From: Alitta virens
Taxonomy: Eukaryota; Annelida; Polychaeta; Phyllodocida; Nereididae
Assembly: GCA_932294295.1 (NCBI GenBank)
Contig: OW028575.1
Span: forward strand, 16,124,058 to 16,188,057
Length of the DNA: 64,000 nt
Direction of reading: 5' to 3'
A model generated the notes under the pieces. The model saw only the letters and a program-made list of their open reading frames with translations, was not told where the DNA came from and made no database searches. A program made the translations under genes and the position numbers. Below are positions 15,101 to 30,100 of this stretch, piece by piece (within the stretch, counting starts at the first letter, position 1; the number at the start of each line of letters is the position of its first letter).

Positions 15101-18100
15101 GATGGCAGTGCATGTCATATCAAAGCGAGGCACAACAAATAACAGCTGTCCATTGTCAGATTAAGGTAGAGTAACGAGCCAGTGGCACTTTTCACAGCAA
15201 TAAATATTACACGACTAAAATATGACATTCAGTTGCAGGAAAAACTTACTTGGAAAATATCACTACAGACTGCATGTTAAATGTCAGACTTGTCATTTTT
15301 AACAGATTAACAGTAACACGAGATTTTTTTTTTTAACTTATTTTTAATTTAAAAAACAAATAATTGCCCAGCAAATTTATATGACAAAAATCGTGTGAAT
15401 GTTTGTCTGGCACTGACTGGGGAAACGACAAAGGTCTAACATAAACGGAATAGTTAAGTGAAAAAGTTTGAGTCAAAAAACTTCTGTGAAATGGACTGGA
15501 ACAATGGAACAAAAAATATAATGCAGAAAACGTTCGTGTGCAGTCCATCATCAGAGAGAGAGAGAGAGAGCGCAGTTCATCACTGTGTGCTTATCTCTCT
15601 CTCTGTTTGGGGGTCACAAAAGACAAATAATTCACCTGGGGACAATTGGACTCGTAACAGCTCTGGGGTGGGATGGGAGGGGGGCATTAATCATGCCATG
15701 GCTGTCATTAACTGTCTCTTTTCATGAAGGGAAAATGTGCAAAACATTTCTATCAATCAGTCACAGTAGTCCCAAAGCCCAGGTATAATTAGTCATTTGT
15801 CTATCTGCACATTTGCAAGCCCAGTCTGTTCATGTTAAATTGTTACTTTGCAATAGTGTCTAAATACTGTCTATAGATCTACCATGCGTTAATGATTTCA
15901 GCTCTAACGCAGATCATGAGCCTCAGATTATCCCAATACCAAGGGCCCAGGAGACAATATAGCCTCATCTCAATGCTTTTATCTACCCCCACCCCTTCCC
16001 CTATCAGGTCCTACACCTTAGCTACCCCTTAACTACCCTGTAGCAACCAGGACCACACCTGGCAGGCTTCGTCAGCCTCATCAGTTACCATGGCAACAGA
16101 TCACCCTGCCTGTTCCTGATAAGAGGGTGCAGTCGTTCGTAGCAAAGAGGCATAACCTCCCTCCCCCAATTCCAGGTGAGCAGGAGGGGCTCATGTAAGC
16201 AACAGACCAGAACAGACCCCTGTCCAATTGTTCAATTGTTGTGCATGTATTGTTAAACCACAACAAAGAGGGGAGGGGCTTGGTACAATGCTTGTGCACT
16301 ACGTGCACATGGAACTGCATACGGTTTACACGGTGGATGATGAGTGAATGAACGAGTGAAATGGATGAATGGGTCTTAGAAGAAGAGAGCCAGCAAACCA
16401 GTCAGTCAGTCAGTCAGTCAGTCAGTCAGTTATTAATCCAATCAGAAGCAATGTATTTTCTTCATCACCATCTTGTGTCGATCATCACAGTCCACATCTC
16501 TAGTTTATCCAAGGTTAAGCAGATGTAGAATGGATGCATGTAATGGGATTTACTTGTTACCATCTCATCATTATGTTTTCTGCTAATATAAGACAAGATT
16601 CAGATCAGATCAGTAGCACTGTGACAAACCAACATAATTTCATATTCTACACAGCGTCGATTTCATAGCATCTGCATTTGCAAATGTATTCATCAACTTA
16701 CAATAATAACAGCCCATTGTATGTTAGTTGCCATACATTCTTGAAATTACGGGTAGCCATGGTACACTCCAAATGACTCCATTTCACAAACATATATATA
16801 TGTCAAAAATAACCAGCCAAATTACAGTCATTTATGACATCGATAAGATTGAGGACATGTATGTTTTAAGCAACAATAGCCATGTTTGGACTGGTAAATT
16901 GCCACGTTCATTCCTGGCTCCATTTAATGTTAAATTGCGTTGTGCCAATAGCATCAATTTTTCAGCAAGTGGGGACAGGGCGAGTGAAGGTTTCTCGTTA
17001 AATATTTATCAAGCGCTTGGACCAAACAGAAAGTGCAACTGGGAGCCAGGGTACTAAGTGTGGATCTCATCTCATCTTGTTTTCCATGAAAGGCAAATCA
17101 TTCGTCCATAAATAGACTTGGTCACTCTAAGTAGGCCACCTGCCTCTCCACAGAAAAGCAAGACGACTTCTGTAGTCTAATTGACTTGTCATGCTTTTTA
17201 GTCAAGACCAAATGGAAGGATCCAATATAGGAAGATGGAAGATATCTTAATACCTTGAATACCTTAACGTCCTTAACTCCTCTGGAACTCCAATTTAACC
17301 CCAAAAGGTCATCAACAGAGGTCACTTGGTCCTCGGCAAGTAAAAGGGCACCATGACCCACCACCATGACCTCATGTCAAGTGGCTACTACCCTTTTGTT
17401 ATGATCACAAAACTACCGTATTTGTTCGATTGAAGGCATGGCATATAGTTGATTTTCACAAGATTTCTTTGTTGTGGCACCATGAACGATTCATAGATGA
17501 TACCAGCATGTACCAATATCTAAAACAACTTCCAGTTTATTCAGATGCACCCAATCATTCAACAGGGTCGACTTCTATTTGAGACAAGGCTGTTAATCGA
17601 GCGAGTACTGGATCACCTTGTTCCTTTTGAAGCTATACCTGTAAACATCACTCCTTCTGAGCACAAACAAACAGAAGAGGGAGTGGAGAAACATCAGACT
17701 GAGTTAATAAGGAGAAGAGAAACATGACCTCCCCTTCAGTCGAAATAGAGTTACTAGATAAATACAAGGTTTCAGATATCTTTAACTGTACTCGCTCATT
17801 CTATTAAATTTTGTGTCTTCTGAGATACTTTCCAGGAACTAAAACTTAGTTGTACTCGCGTGCATTTTTATAATCTTGAAAAAAGCTAATTATCAACTAA
17901 ATTTAAGGTAAATTTAGCACACATGGGGAGAAACTTCCAGGATATACACATCCCAGTGTTATTCCACATGCAAACTGTCCCAGTTGTGAGAATGCACAGG
18001 AGGCCTGGAAGCGAATTCGACCAGTTCATTCCACTGAAACCCATCAAAGTGAAGTCAATCATATAATTAGTTGTTCAACTGCAGGCCATTTGTTACCTGC

Positions 18101-21100
18101 AGGGCATTGTGGGTAGTACGGGGAATAAATCACACCAGGGGGCTTTTGCTTCACCACTACGGGGCAAGCAGTGCAGTTTCAATTTCAACATGAGGAGGAA
18201 TTGCATGACAAGAAAGAACGAACTGGTCTGGCATGAAATCCCGGGCTAATTCAGGTCAATAAGCTTTATTGAATCCAACAGAAATTGTCAAAACTCAATA
18301 CATGCAGCTCCCACGCGAAGTAAAATTAACTCATTTCCCCTACAGTCCATTATCAGCTGTTCACTGGGGTAAAATCCTAAAATTAGCACAATTACAACAT
18401 CTGTTAGTAATACATTCATGACTATATTAAATCCTTTCATACAATCACATACATTACATTGTGACTGCGAGTAGGCCTACTTCAGCATCAATTGAGAAGG
18501 AATCGTCTGCTGTCGTTTGCTCGAGTCACACGTCATCATGTCAACTTTCCTCAAGATGGTGCTGTACCTTTCTGTTGTTATCACTTATAACATACCATGC
18601 ACGATTTTTTTTTTCAATAACCATCACACGTCTGGAACGCCTATGGCAATTTTCTGAAGTCCATGATGCCTTGAATCTTCTGATGCCTAACTGTTGTAAT
18701 TCACCAATCACATGTCCTCAATCCAGGGCATTATCTTTTACATGATCATAGATTAAAAACACGTTTATTGCAAAGAGATGGGTGCCAATAGAGTCTTTTC
18801 ACTGAGTAGCTAGGATGCACTTTGCTTCAGTGAATCACAGCCAAGGGCCGCCTGGGCGGGAAATTTTTCAGCCAATAGAATTGCAGTATTTTGTTTTAGC
18901 CACCTGGTGGAAATACAGAGAACCTTCCGTGAAAATCCACTATTGCATGACATCATGTTCTAGGTTAAATCGTAAATCCGAACAAGTCTAACGATTTCTA
19001 ATACTCCGTCAGTCTGCGTCAGATCATCTCAAGTGTCAGTTATTGACGAGGATAGACCCCTTTCACATGAGCCATGAACAGATGAAAGAGCTAAAGAAAC
19101 CCTTTTTGAACTCAGTGGATGATCCCTTATGACGGACTTCAGCTGCAGTTGTTACGTGTGTGAATTATTCAATGTTGATCTAGACACGGACGTAAAAGCT
19201 TTACGTCCATGATCTACACAACTTCTTGTTCTATTAGAACGACTCAACAAAGCATGTTATCCCATGGAGACAAGAGTATGTCTCCATGGTTATCCGAATG
19301 CAAAGCTACTGGTTTTTGTGGCAAACAAATAAAGCCTGTTAGGTGGGCTGCTGCTGTGAACCACTTAGGCAGGGCTTTGTGCGAAAATACGGTCAATTAT
19401 TTAACTTTATTTACCAAAACATGGACGTTAGACACCATATCAAAGGGTCATATTGAATTCTGGGAGGTAATTTTATTGTTTAAAAAAATAATTCAAGAGA
19501 TGCAAACTGTTTGACATGGATTGACGCAATTTGACAGCATTCAATGATTATTCAGGGAAAATATTGTCAAATGAATATAACCTAATGCATTCCTCGTGTG
19601 TTAGGAACAGGACTACAAACTCGACAGTATTCTTGAAAGAGAATTACAAAGTCTACGATTGAATTCACGTTTCCACGAGGACTTATCGCTAGAACTCTGC
19701 GCAATTAGCAAGAGCCAACCTGGCTGAGAGGGCAAGTTAACTTCATAGCAGCAGAGCAAGTTTATCTCACCCAATAGCAGGCGTTTTTATTGGGGTTATG
19801 TCTGGCTCGAGTTGTTTGGCCTAATAGTCTACATTCTATCAGGCCTAAAGAAATCCCATAGAGCACCACAGAGCAGCAGCAGGGCCATGGAGTTGATGAA
19901 GAACAGAACACTTGGCTAACAGAGGTGAAGCATGTCACCCAAACAAATGATCTGGAGTAAATTGCTAATGCATGAGTTAACAGCACCCCAAGATAATGCT
20001 AGACATTCACCTATAGATTAGACAGACAGACAGACAAAGACACTTATTTACACAAAGAGACACACATTTCATATACAGACATTGTTTGAAACATACATAG
20101 ACAAATAGACAAATAAACAAGTAAAGAAATATTTAAAATGTATTTTTCTCTATGTGTGGGAGGCCTCTCTAAGGTCTTAAGACCGCTATCGAGATTATAC
20201 CTTGGATATACATGTACACGATTATTTAAATATATCACTAGGATGACAGACAGACTGACAACACCTAGGATAGACAACCTTCTACAAGACAGACTACCAG
20301 AGAGAGAGAAATAATCCAATTATCCAAAGCAATGTCTACTTTATGGATCATATAAGAATCTATGCTAGAGTGATACTTAGAATCTCCCGAGTTCTTCCCC
20401 CTCCCCTCCACCTAAGAACTAAAACGAAGTGCAAATGAATTCCTAAACAAAAATGAAGCCAGTGAGTCAGACTGTTCAGCCAAAAGAACTATCCTAAAAT
20501 TCCTGAATATTTTGAAAACCTGCACTGCAGGTTGATAACAGGCCACTAATGCACGGCTGTTCAAACAAACTCCATGCACTTTGTACGATTTTTAATGCAA
20601 AACTGCATCATACAGGATCATAAAGTAGAACTGTTTGCTCTACAGGAATATTTTCAACCATAAAGCGAAACATGCTGAGCTGCATTAGCATCAACAATCA
20701 TTAGTCAAAAGAAAAGAACACATGTAGCACAATACTCTATGACTAAGGTACTCAAATTAGATGAGGCATCACTTGCCTCATAATGGGACACCCACTTGCC
20801 TCATAATGGACACATTACGCTAAACTGACAGAAATGAGCACAACTTAGAGGAGCTTTTACATCCCCCTTTTCGAAGTGTCAGGGCACAACCCTTGAGGAA
20901 GGCCAAAGGGAGGTTAAACGCCTATTTTGAGAATCCAAGAACATTCTGTGAACATTTATCAATGAACCAAAGGCTAAGGAAAGATACAGACTGCCAGGAA
21001 AATCAGTTAATGGACATCAACAGGATAAGATGATGGCCTCTGATGAGAGTAATTCCCATTGATTGCTGCAATATATATGTACTCACAGGGCCTAGTGCAC

Positions 21101-24100
21101 TCCCCTGCTATACACCTTGTTATAACATTATTTCCATAGCTCTCCATGGGAGTCTGATGGCTCTCCAACCAAAAGGTTCATTGGGTTACGATGCTAATAG
21201 TACAAAACTACAATGTTCTGGAATTGAACAACTCAAGATTAAAACAACTAACCCATACCCTGTGAAAGCAGCGAAATAGTACAATTTCCCAAGTCAGGAG
21301 TCACGACTACGTTGGCCTATATAAAATAATGATTAGTCTAGATAAGAAGTAAACTGATGCCATTCTAATATTTACTTGTTGGAAAAGTCGATATTAAAGC
21401 GATCAGATTACCTGGCAGGGGCATCATTAGCCAGGCACCTGGTTGCAAATTACATGCTACAAAATCTATTAACATTGATTTGCCTGAAATACCCATTGGA
21501 GTATTGTCAATGCATTGATGTCACTGTCATCCAGACAAGTGACGAGCCACAGACTGAGACATAACATTCACGTGATATGGCAAACTAGACAGAATTTCAG
21601 TCTGACTTTGGACCTAAATATCACTCTTTTGGTTGGCAAGAGGACAAAGACATGCTGCAAACAGATGACACAAGAAAGTGTAATCAAACTTAAATGTCCT
21701 GATCATAGAGTTGAGTCCCTTAAATGTTAGTATGCATTGGCACTATATGTATCCATCCATACAACTGGTTACCCACCAACCCAACCAACTAATTATATAT
21801 AACAACTTGTACACCAATTTCCGAAGAATTTTTATTTCCCATTTAAACACGGCATTGGCATATTTACTAATTTCATGAGATGCACAATTTATTTCCGAAG
21901 CTGTACGTAATTACCCAATCAACATGTGCCAACAAATGCAAAAAATATAAGACGGTCCTATCATAGAATAATTAGCTCTCCTCGTGTTTGCATTGTGCTA
22001 ACATTTTGCCAAGTAAAACAAAGCAATAAATCAGGAATAGCTATGCCAATTCAAAACAGACTGGGACAGCTCATGTTGGTTATGGCTAATTAATCTGCAC
22101 CGTGAAAATACACAATGTAGGCATCAATGTGAATCTACAATTAAAATGCATCCAAATGATAAAATGCATCCAAATGATAAAAATGCATCCAAATGAATTT
22201 TAATTGTGTAAACTCAACAAGGTAATTAAGATTTCAACAAGGCATGCATTTCGTATACCTTGGAGGGCTGGCTATACCAGAACCCTTTAGAAACGGCACC
22301 TGATAACAAATCACTCAGAATTTTGTCTACAATAACACAGAATCCAGAGATCTTGGGCAACATATCTCAGAGGGTGATGCCGAACACCCTGAGAACCTCT
22401 TGGATTGAGGGGTGAATGTTTGGAAGGGTCATGAAAAGGGAGACATTTTTTGTTTGTTATAAAAATATCCATCAGCAAACGGGGGCAGAAGGACTTCGCC
22501 ATTCTAAGAATGCTCAAGGAAATAACTGAGCAAGCACTTGCGAACTGGCGACATCTTTTCGTTCCCTTTGTGTTTATTATCAGAATGGAGAGGGAAAAGA
22601 GGCTAACAGACAATATGGCATTCCGCCTCCAGATTGCCTCATAAGCTGCAGATTTTGATCACGATCCCATGTCAATGTATTGCGAAAATATTATTATTGG
22701 CAATTACAAGTCTACAATCGACCAGTACATTCACTAGGCAGAGGTCTGTCCAGATGAAAGCATGGATGTCTCCTCCACCAACCAATCAAAATAAACTGAC
22801 TGATTGGGCACTAAGAGCTTGACTGACATGACCAGCCTTACAGTCGGGTGAGGGGTGAGGTTATTTATTGGGATATCTCACTTTGTGATTGATGGCTGCT
22901 TCCACCATCACGGTGCAACAGCAGTTACTGTATCAGAGGAGGCAAGCATCCCTCTCTCCCTGCATCAGATGCAGAGGTATGGTGATGACCTTCCAGAGAG
23001 TATCCAACCATAAACCACACTAACATTGCGTCCATGATCAGAGGCTGACAGTTGCTGGTTGCACATCACATGAAACCACAACCATGCCACAACCATGCTC
23101 ACTTCCCACCCCTCGTAACAACCAACCACAATCCCAAACACCCTGCATCACGTGACCCTTGCTACATTCACCCCTCCAAGCCAGGTAGGTCCCTTAATCT
23201 TCAGCTTGAGCCGTGCTTGGCATTTCTTCGGTCCAATGTGCCACGATCTTGTGGTACTCGGTGATTTACTAATAGCATTACTGCTGCATCAAAATGCTGC
23301 TAAGTAATTCACTGGGGCAATTTTAAGGCCCACCTGATGGCAAGAGAATGCATAGATAAATAGAGGCCATATTACTTGTTTCTTGTGGACCACCATGGAT
23401 GCGTCTGACTGGCAGATCTATGATCACTTTTAATGCATTCAGTTTCATCTATTTAACTTAGCTCCATGATACAACTATGTGTACATTTTCCATCTACTGC
23501 CAGACGATCCTCGGTGTGCGAAGGTGGCCAGACGACGTTCACAGTTGAAGTTGTATTCGCAAGGTCAGTCCTGCTCCTTTCCACTTAGCACAGCCATGTT
23601 AGCAATGTCTTTGTTTTGTATTGTACATACCATGGGTAAATGCTATGTCATTCGGACATTTCTGCATCTCTCAAGCAATGGGGTAACTATGGGGATCTAT
23701 TAATCCAGGCATGTGACCTCGTTCGCCCTCTTCCATGATATGCCATGATGCGGGAGAATCGAATTCACCCGATGCCCAGGTGATCACCCCACATCGTGAC
23801 CTCTGATCCGCTAATCCCAGCTGAGCGGCATTAACACCCCATTACGTAACATTGCATCACGTGCTAACCCTTTTGGCCAATCACCTCGGGAGTGGGTCAT
23901 CAATAGAACAGTTCAAATGGCACGGAACGATCTGCAAGGTCATTCGAACCATTGATCACAAGTCTCGGCCTAGTCTCGCGCCAGGTCTCACCCATGGCGT
24001 GATGTAAACATGATATCACGCAACAAAAACATCACTTGCAAATTCATTTCATTCTGAATAATCCCTGAACAAATACTTCGGACAAAACAGAGCATAAAAT

Positions 24101-27100
24101 AAGTCACATAAACAGGCAATGCTCCCTATACGATTGATTGATGGGGGATACATGCAGGAGTGTAAATAAACAAGTCACATGAAATGTGTATGAAACCAAC
24201 TTTGCGCAATTCATTAAGGCTCACTTCTGTTTATCCTAGAACTAAGTAGTATATAGTTTGGTCAGTAAGCATACTGGCAATTTTCCTTCTAAAGTCTCAT
24301 TCAATATTTCGTCTCACTCAAGTGATTTGCAAAAACACAGGACTGTCCCTAAGTGCAACACAATTTCTATCGATCAAAAAGAGCTCAGCTTCCAAAAAAG
24401 TGCCGGACGACAACCTGAACGAGGGATGGATCGAAGGGGATGGGCAACCACTTAAAAGACAGAAGAAAAAAATATGAGGAAAAAAGAAATCATGACGCTT
24501 TTATGCAATCAATACAATGCTGAACTCTGCTGGGTAAAAAGTGACACATGGCAACTTATAATTTATACTTTGGTTTAATATATTGGTTGTGATGTAAAGA
24601 CATTTTTATCAGCTCCCAAGGTATTTATAAGTTTACGAGATGGATATTTTTAACCATGCTAAGTTGGTAACATCAATATCCTAGGGCAAGTTGCACTTTA
24701 GGTTGCATAAAGTTGGGCCATGCAGCTGGTCTTGGGGTCAATTTTCAAATTGCATCAAAGGATTTTTTTCTGACGAGTTATTGTAAGGGAAGTATGCTTT
24801 GGCTGGACATGTTCCAAGCAAGTAGCATCAGACAGTGATCAGGTTGTGGTCGTCTTTCATGGAATATAGGAAATCATTAACGCATGCTCCATGTGATGTT
24901 CCTGTGCCTGGATTCTCCACTCTTTCCATGTTCTGATGGTGGTCTGTCTCTCAACACATCAAGTGATCATCTTTTTAATATCACAATTTTTTACCAAAAC
25001 TTTTTAAGTCTTGAACTTCTTGTAAATCACCATTCATCTTTGGTGTACCACCTTCAACGAATCACCATTAAATTACTTGATCCTATCACCTGGTGCCTCA
25101 TCATCAAATGTTGCTGGGAGCTGTAAACAAGACGCTCAAAATATATTCGTCCAAGACATGAAGCAACTGGGTGGTCTAGTGGCTAATGTGATGGTCAAGT
25201 TCAATGAAGGTTCTCAGTTTGAGACAAAAAGTGTCCTGTACTGAGACAACTTCAAGTCAGAAATCTTTAATGTTATGATGCACTAAGTATTATCATCACA
25301 TCATTATGTCTGCCTCAGACAGCTTGCCGTATTATCTGACCGATCTTCTGACCAGCTACACTAAACAATTCAAAAGCATAGGTCATTAAGGCCATAAATA
25401 TTTATAAAGGTCTGCATAAATAGTCCTGCATAAGATAATGCAAATATGATAGAAGTGCACTGACACTGGTAATAAAAGAAGCAGGAAACCAACTGTGCAC
25501 AATTTTTACCAAAGGCAAAGCGATTTCTACATCACTTGTCTGTACTGCTGGTCATCCAGGGGTGAGATATGACTTTGGAGTCAAACAATGCACCTAATGC
25601 CACCTTGCAACCAGACAATGACATATCGATCATATACAACACTAATAAGGAATTGATGTTCTTATATCCATCAGAATTCTTCGATTGGGACTTCTTTGCC
25701 CTTGACATCAAACGTTTGCATTGGACTAGCCTCAAGACTTTTCTACATGTCTGATCTGATCATATTTCGTGACAATTACTGAAACGTTCGATAAATACAC
25801 AAATGCACTTCATTCATATCAAGTGAGAGTGCACCTAATGCTGACAGATCCAAGTGCATAGAAGTAAACCATTTCCAATGACATTTAAACAGGTCTAAAT
25901 AGCATGATAAGTTCCTTAACCAGACCAGAGCTGGGATAAACCATGGACGTCCACGGATAAATTTAGAGATACAAGACCTGAGTATACTGAAACTCTGCAG
26001 TGTGACAACAATGTTCATGCCAAATGCAGTAAAGGGACTTCCCAAAACCAATATCTCTACCTAAATAGACTAAATCAATAAATAACAAACTTTTTGTGCC
26101 GTAATTTCCAAAACCAATTCCTCTTTCTATATTCATTCATTAGAATCATAAATAACCTCAAAATTTTTAAATAATGACCGATGTGTCACAATTTTCCATT
26201 TTGTCCCACACACATCCTATTGACAGGAATAGTAAATGCAAACATAAAGGTACTTACAAGCGACGACTACATTGACGCGATTGCTGAGGATAGCACCATG
26301 AGTATTGGAAGCGATGCACTGGTATTCTCCGGCGTTGGTCCGGTTGATGTTCATGATCTTGTAGGACGTCTCGGTAGTGTTGATGGAAGTGAGAAAGCGG
26401 CCATCTTTCTTCCACCGGTATGCCGGGGGAGGGTGTCCGGTTGCTTGGCATAGTAAGACTTTGGTGTTTCCTTGGATCTCCGGACTTCCTGACAACGGTT
26501 GCTGTGTGAATACTGTGGGAGGATTACCTGCAAAAGAAAATAAATCATCATAAGCAATTGAATTCAAAGTCTTTAGCAATGGCCGATAGATTATGATAAT
26601 CATGGTTACAGAAACACCCAAAGATTAAATATAAAGAAAATTCAATCCTTGTAAATTGTGTGTCAAAACCAAAAATGACACCACCTTACAAAAAGCCCTG
26701 TTACACCATGGAGGCAAAAGTAGTAGTCAACTCTTGTCCCCATGGTTACACCAAACTAAGAAGTCCAGACTGACTTGACGTCAAACTGATTATACAGGAC
26801 ATTTTACACATTTTGTTGTTGTTGTTGTTAACCATTTCTCAAAAAGTCAGATTTTCTCATTTAACCAAATACTCCAAGTATATGAAGGCTGTAGTATATA
26901 TGCTAGTTGCTGATTAGCTACAAGCTACTGTTTTACTGTAATCCGTGCGACTGAAAATAAAGTTGTATTCTATTCTATTCTAGGTATAAATTCATACCGG
27001 TCTTCTTATGGTACGCAGTACACAACTACCAACAGACATTTTCACACATTCTATTGAAGTATACATCATGCTGCAATAAATATCTAGAACATGACATGAC

Positions 27101-30100
27101 AGATAAGTGGTACACCTCAGTGACTGGCAGCTATTTCTACACTATGTATAACTTCATATCAGAATTCATTGGACCAGATGAATAACAATGGTATGACAAC
27201 ATTAATCACAGTACTATCAGACTGCAGGCTAGTGTAATTTCACATTAACTCAGTCATGCCAATTTTACAAAAATGGAAATAAGTTGCAAAACCCATTGGC
27301 ACAACCTGTGATATCCAATTATAGTATTAAATAAATTGGCACATATAGCACATAGACTGGTATTTCCAGTCGTATTTCATAAATATTAAGCACATATTGC
27401 TGGGAGGCCTGTGAGGTACAGTGTGTTAAACGTTAGCAGACTGCCACTAGAGCCAATTCTTGAAATAACATTGGCTTGGTTTATTCTCTCAATACAGTGC
27501 AAGACTACTCTGCTAACTCAGGTGTTAGGATGAGTCGAATACATAAAGCCACAACAAACTAAATTACATTAAGATTCACTTTGTAGTTCTATGAAATTGA
27601 CTCATTCCTATCCATTAAGGACGATGTGGATACAGTTTGTGCCATTCATATTTGTTTCGGTTATCTTTAATAATTACTTTAACGGCATCTTCCCACCTAT
27701 TTGTATGAAGTTAAATATCAAACGAACTACTGTAAATACAAGTTTCTTGGAATTATCAATCAACACAACGATCAAGTCCAGGATTTATTTTTGGATTTTA
27801 TTTTTATTTTTTTCATATTACGTAATTATCACCATAATTCTTGAATCAATTTTATCACCGATCTCGAACATTTTAATTGACTAACTTGTGCATTCTCATC
27901 TTTTCCATTTCCGCATATATCTAACTTCAATATCTGAATTCATAAATCATGTATCAGTCATCGTGACATGCAAACATTGATCAAACGACAACTCAAACAG
28001 CAAGTTCTCTCCTTTACTTTTCTCTTTTGAATTATATGTCTCGTTCGATGTTTTTATTTAGTAGGGAAACTCATTCTTGTCCAGATAACTCACTTTCTTA
28101 TTATTTGTGACAGATACTACATGCAATGCACGTAACACAAAATAACTATCTCCAACTTTGATTTTTAAAACCATCATGGAAGTAAAGAGATCAATATCCC
28201 TCAACGTTTTATAAATAATTTTTTCAACACTGAGCATTTACTTTCCACCTCCTGTCAATATCGATACTGATAATCCCAATCTCCTTTCCCAAACAATTCT
28301 TTCGTCCTTTTTTCTCTATGGGGAGAGAATGGACCATCATTATTGTAACATGATGCAACAATTCTTTGTAAGCGGACCCCAGGAGTGCATCATGTGCTCC
28401 GATTATTCCAAATCATGTTTCACAAATTCTCATCATTTTTGACAGCGGTCTTTGCTACAAAATTAACAAATCGTGTCAGGACAGAAAGTGCTCCAATCAC
28501 AACACACATTGGACAAATGCAGAGATGACAATCGCCATGATCATGGCAGGCTGAACTAATTGATCAATACATAAATGGCTCCCTTTATCAGACAATTCAC
28601 TCAATTTCACCTCGTTTGCCTTCAATTAAATAAGACATTCATCAAATCCAATCACTATGTTGACTTTATTGAACTTAACAGACACCCACTAAGCTTGTTT
28701 AAATTAAAATCCTGGGTAAAATCAATATCACTATCACGATATAAATGGCACAATTAAATAGGTGTGTGCAGTGAATTTATGGAGCTCTACAGGACCTAGC
28801 TTGAGCAGTGTGGAGAGGTAAACGTGATCCAGTGCCTAGAATGATTTGTCATGTGCTGAAGGGTGATCTCAACCTGTAGGTGATCTCAACGGGTGATCTC
28901 AATGTTAGCACAAGATCGAAAGCTTGATAAGAGTCCCAACAGGCATCTAGTTTTGTCATCTTGTCACTTGGTAAATGAGAATGAGCAAAAGAAAATGCCA
29001 CAAAAAATTGAATAAGGACCTCACTGAGTCAGACTGTTCACTCTTCAACATTGCTCCACTGATAATTGTTCAGCCTTTTTTTTTGTCAGAATAAATCAGA
29101 TATCTATCCAGGTCAAGAGAGGGGTTAGTCACCCTGTGTCACTAAGTGCAAAGACCTGCAGATCACATCAGTCTGACTCAAACATGGACTATGACCTCTG
29201 ATAAGCAACAGTATCAGCAGCAACAGCAGCAACAGCAGCAGTAGAGAGATGCTAGTGATGCTAGTAATGCATTTCATCAGTACATGCATCACTCTCCTAT
29301 TTGCTAAGTACTTGCCATATCAAATTGCACAGACCAATATATTGGAAGGCCTAGTGACATACTCAAGGGCCTCTATGAATAATGTGAATCACGACTCCTG
29401 AGACAATACCAGCACTCAGTTGCACATACCGGAATCAAGGTTTCAACTTAGAGCAACGTGTAGCACAGTTAAGGGCCCTTCACACTTAGCCGGATCAGAC
29501 GGTTGATTGTCCAGGAGTATAGCTCCGGCAAACTCCGGTAATAGCGTGTAGACCTGGTGTTTATTTCCGGCATTGTCCGTCATTGTCCGGGGCAATCCGG
29601 GACCACCTTGGGACTCCGGGGAAAAATTTTAACATGTTCAATTTTTCATGCCGGAGGTCCCTGAGTATTTAATCCGTGTAGACTCCCAGTAGACTCCGCC
29701 GATCTCCGGGAATCTCCGTATTGACTCGGGCATACTTCGTGGTATCTCCAGCTACATCCGGCGTCAACCGGGCATGAATAATTCGCCGCCATTAACGCCG
29801 GAGAGTACAAGGACCAACACGGTTCCACACAAATAAACACGGTGTAAAGACCGGTTATATCCTTGAAGGCACCGTGTAAAATCCGGTTCACTCCGCACTC
29901 TTCCGGTGTTACCTCCTTGTTGAGACCGTATTGACATCGTGTACACATCGACATTTATTTTTTGTTGACATTTAACAGCTCTTGACCCCGGAACTCCCCC
30001 CCCCCCCCCCCCCCCGGAGTGAATCTCTAGTGACTCCATGGTTACATCCTTTACATCCTTTATTCCCTTATAGATTAGAGTTGTTTACTTTTTTGCAAAT

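Larger units (their letters stand above)
13362..26257 (-). other. SDK intron 2 (12.9 kb)
   Basis: A large intron between Ig1 and Ig2. Contents seen: a tRNA-derived SINE (about 13505-13682), a C-rich run (14183-14200), two CATGGA-type hairpins (14889-14913, 19263-19289), a (CAGT)n array (16399-16431), an 18-bp tandem repeat (22143-22198) and a SINE-head-like piece (about 25168-25240). The remainder is AT-rich with no convincing gene on either strand. Confidence 0.75.

Noticed and set aside
16728..17057. 109-codon plus-strand open frame in SDK intron 2
   Set aside because: No motif, no neighbouring exon signals, typical chance frame in AT-rich DNA.
26181..26453. 90-codon plus-strand open frame opposite SDK exon 2
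   Set aside because: It is the antisense shadow of a GC-richer Ig exon, with no family signature.
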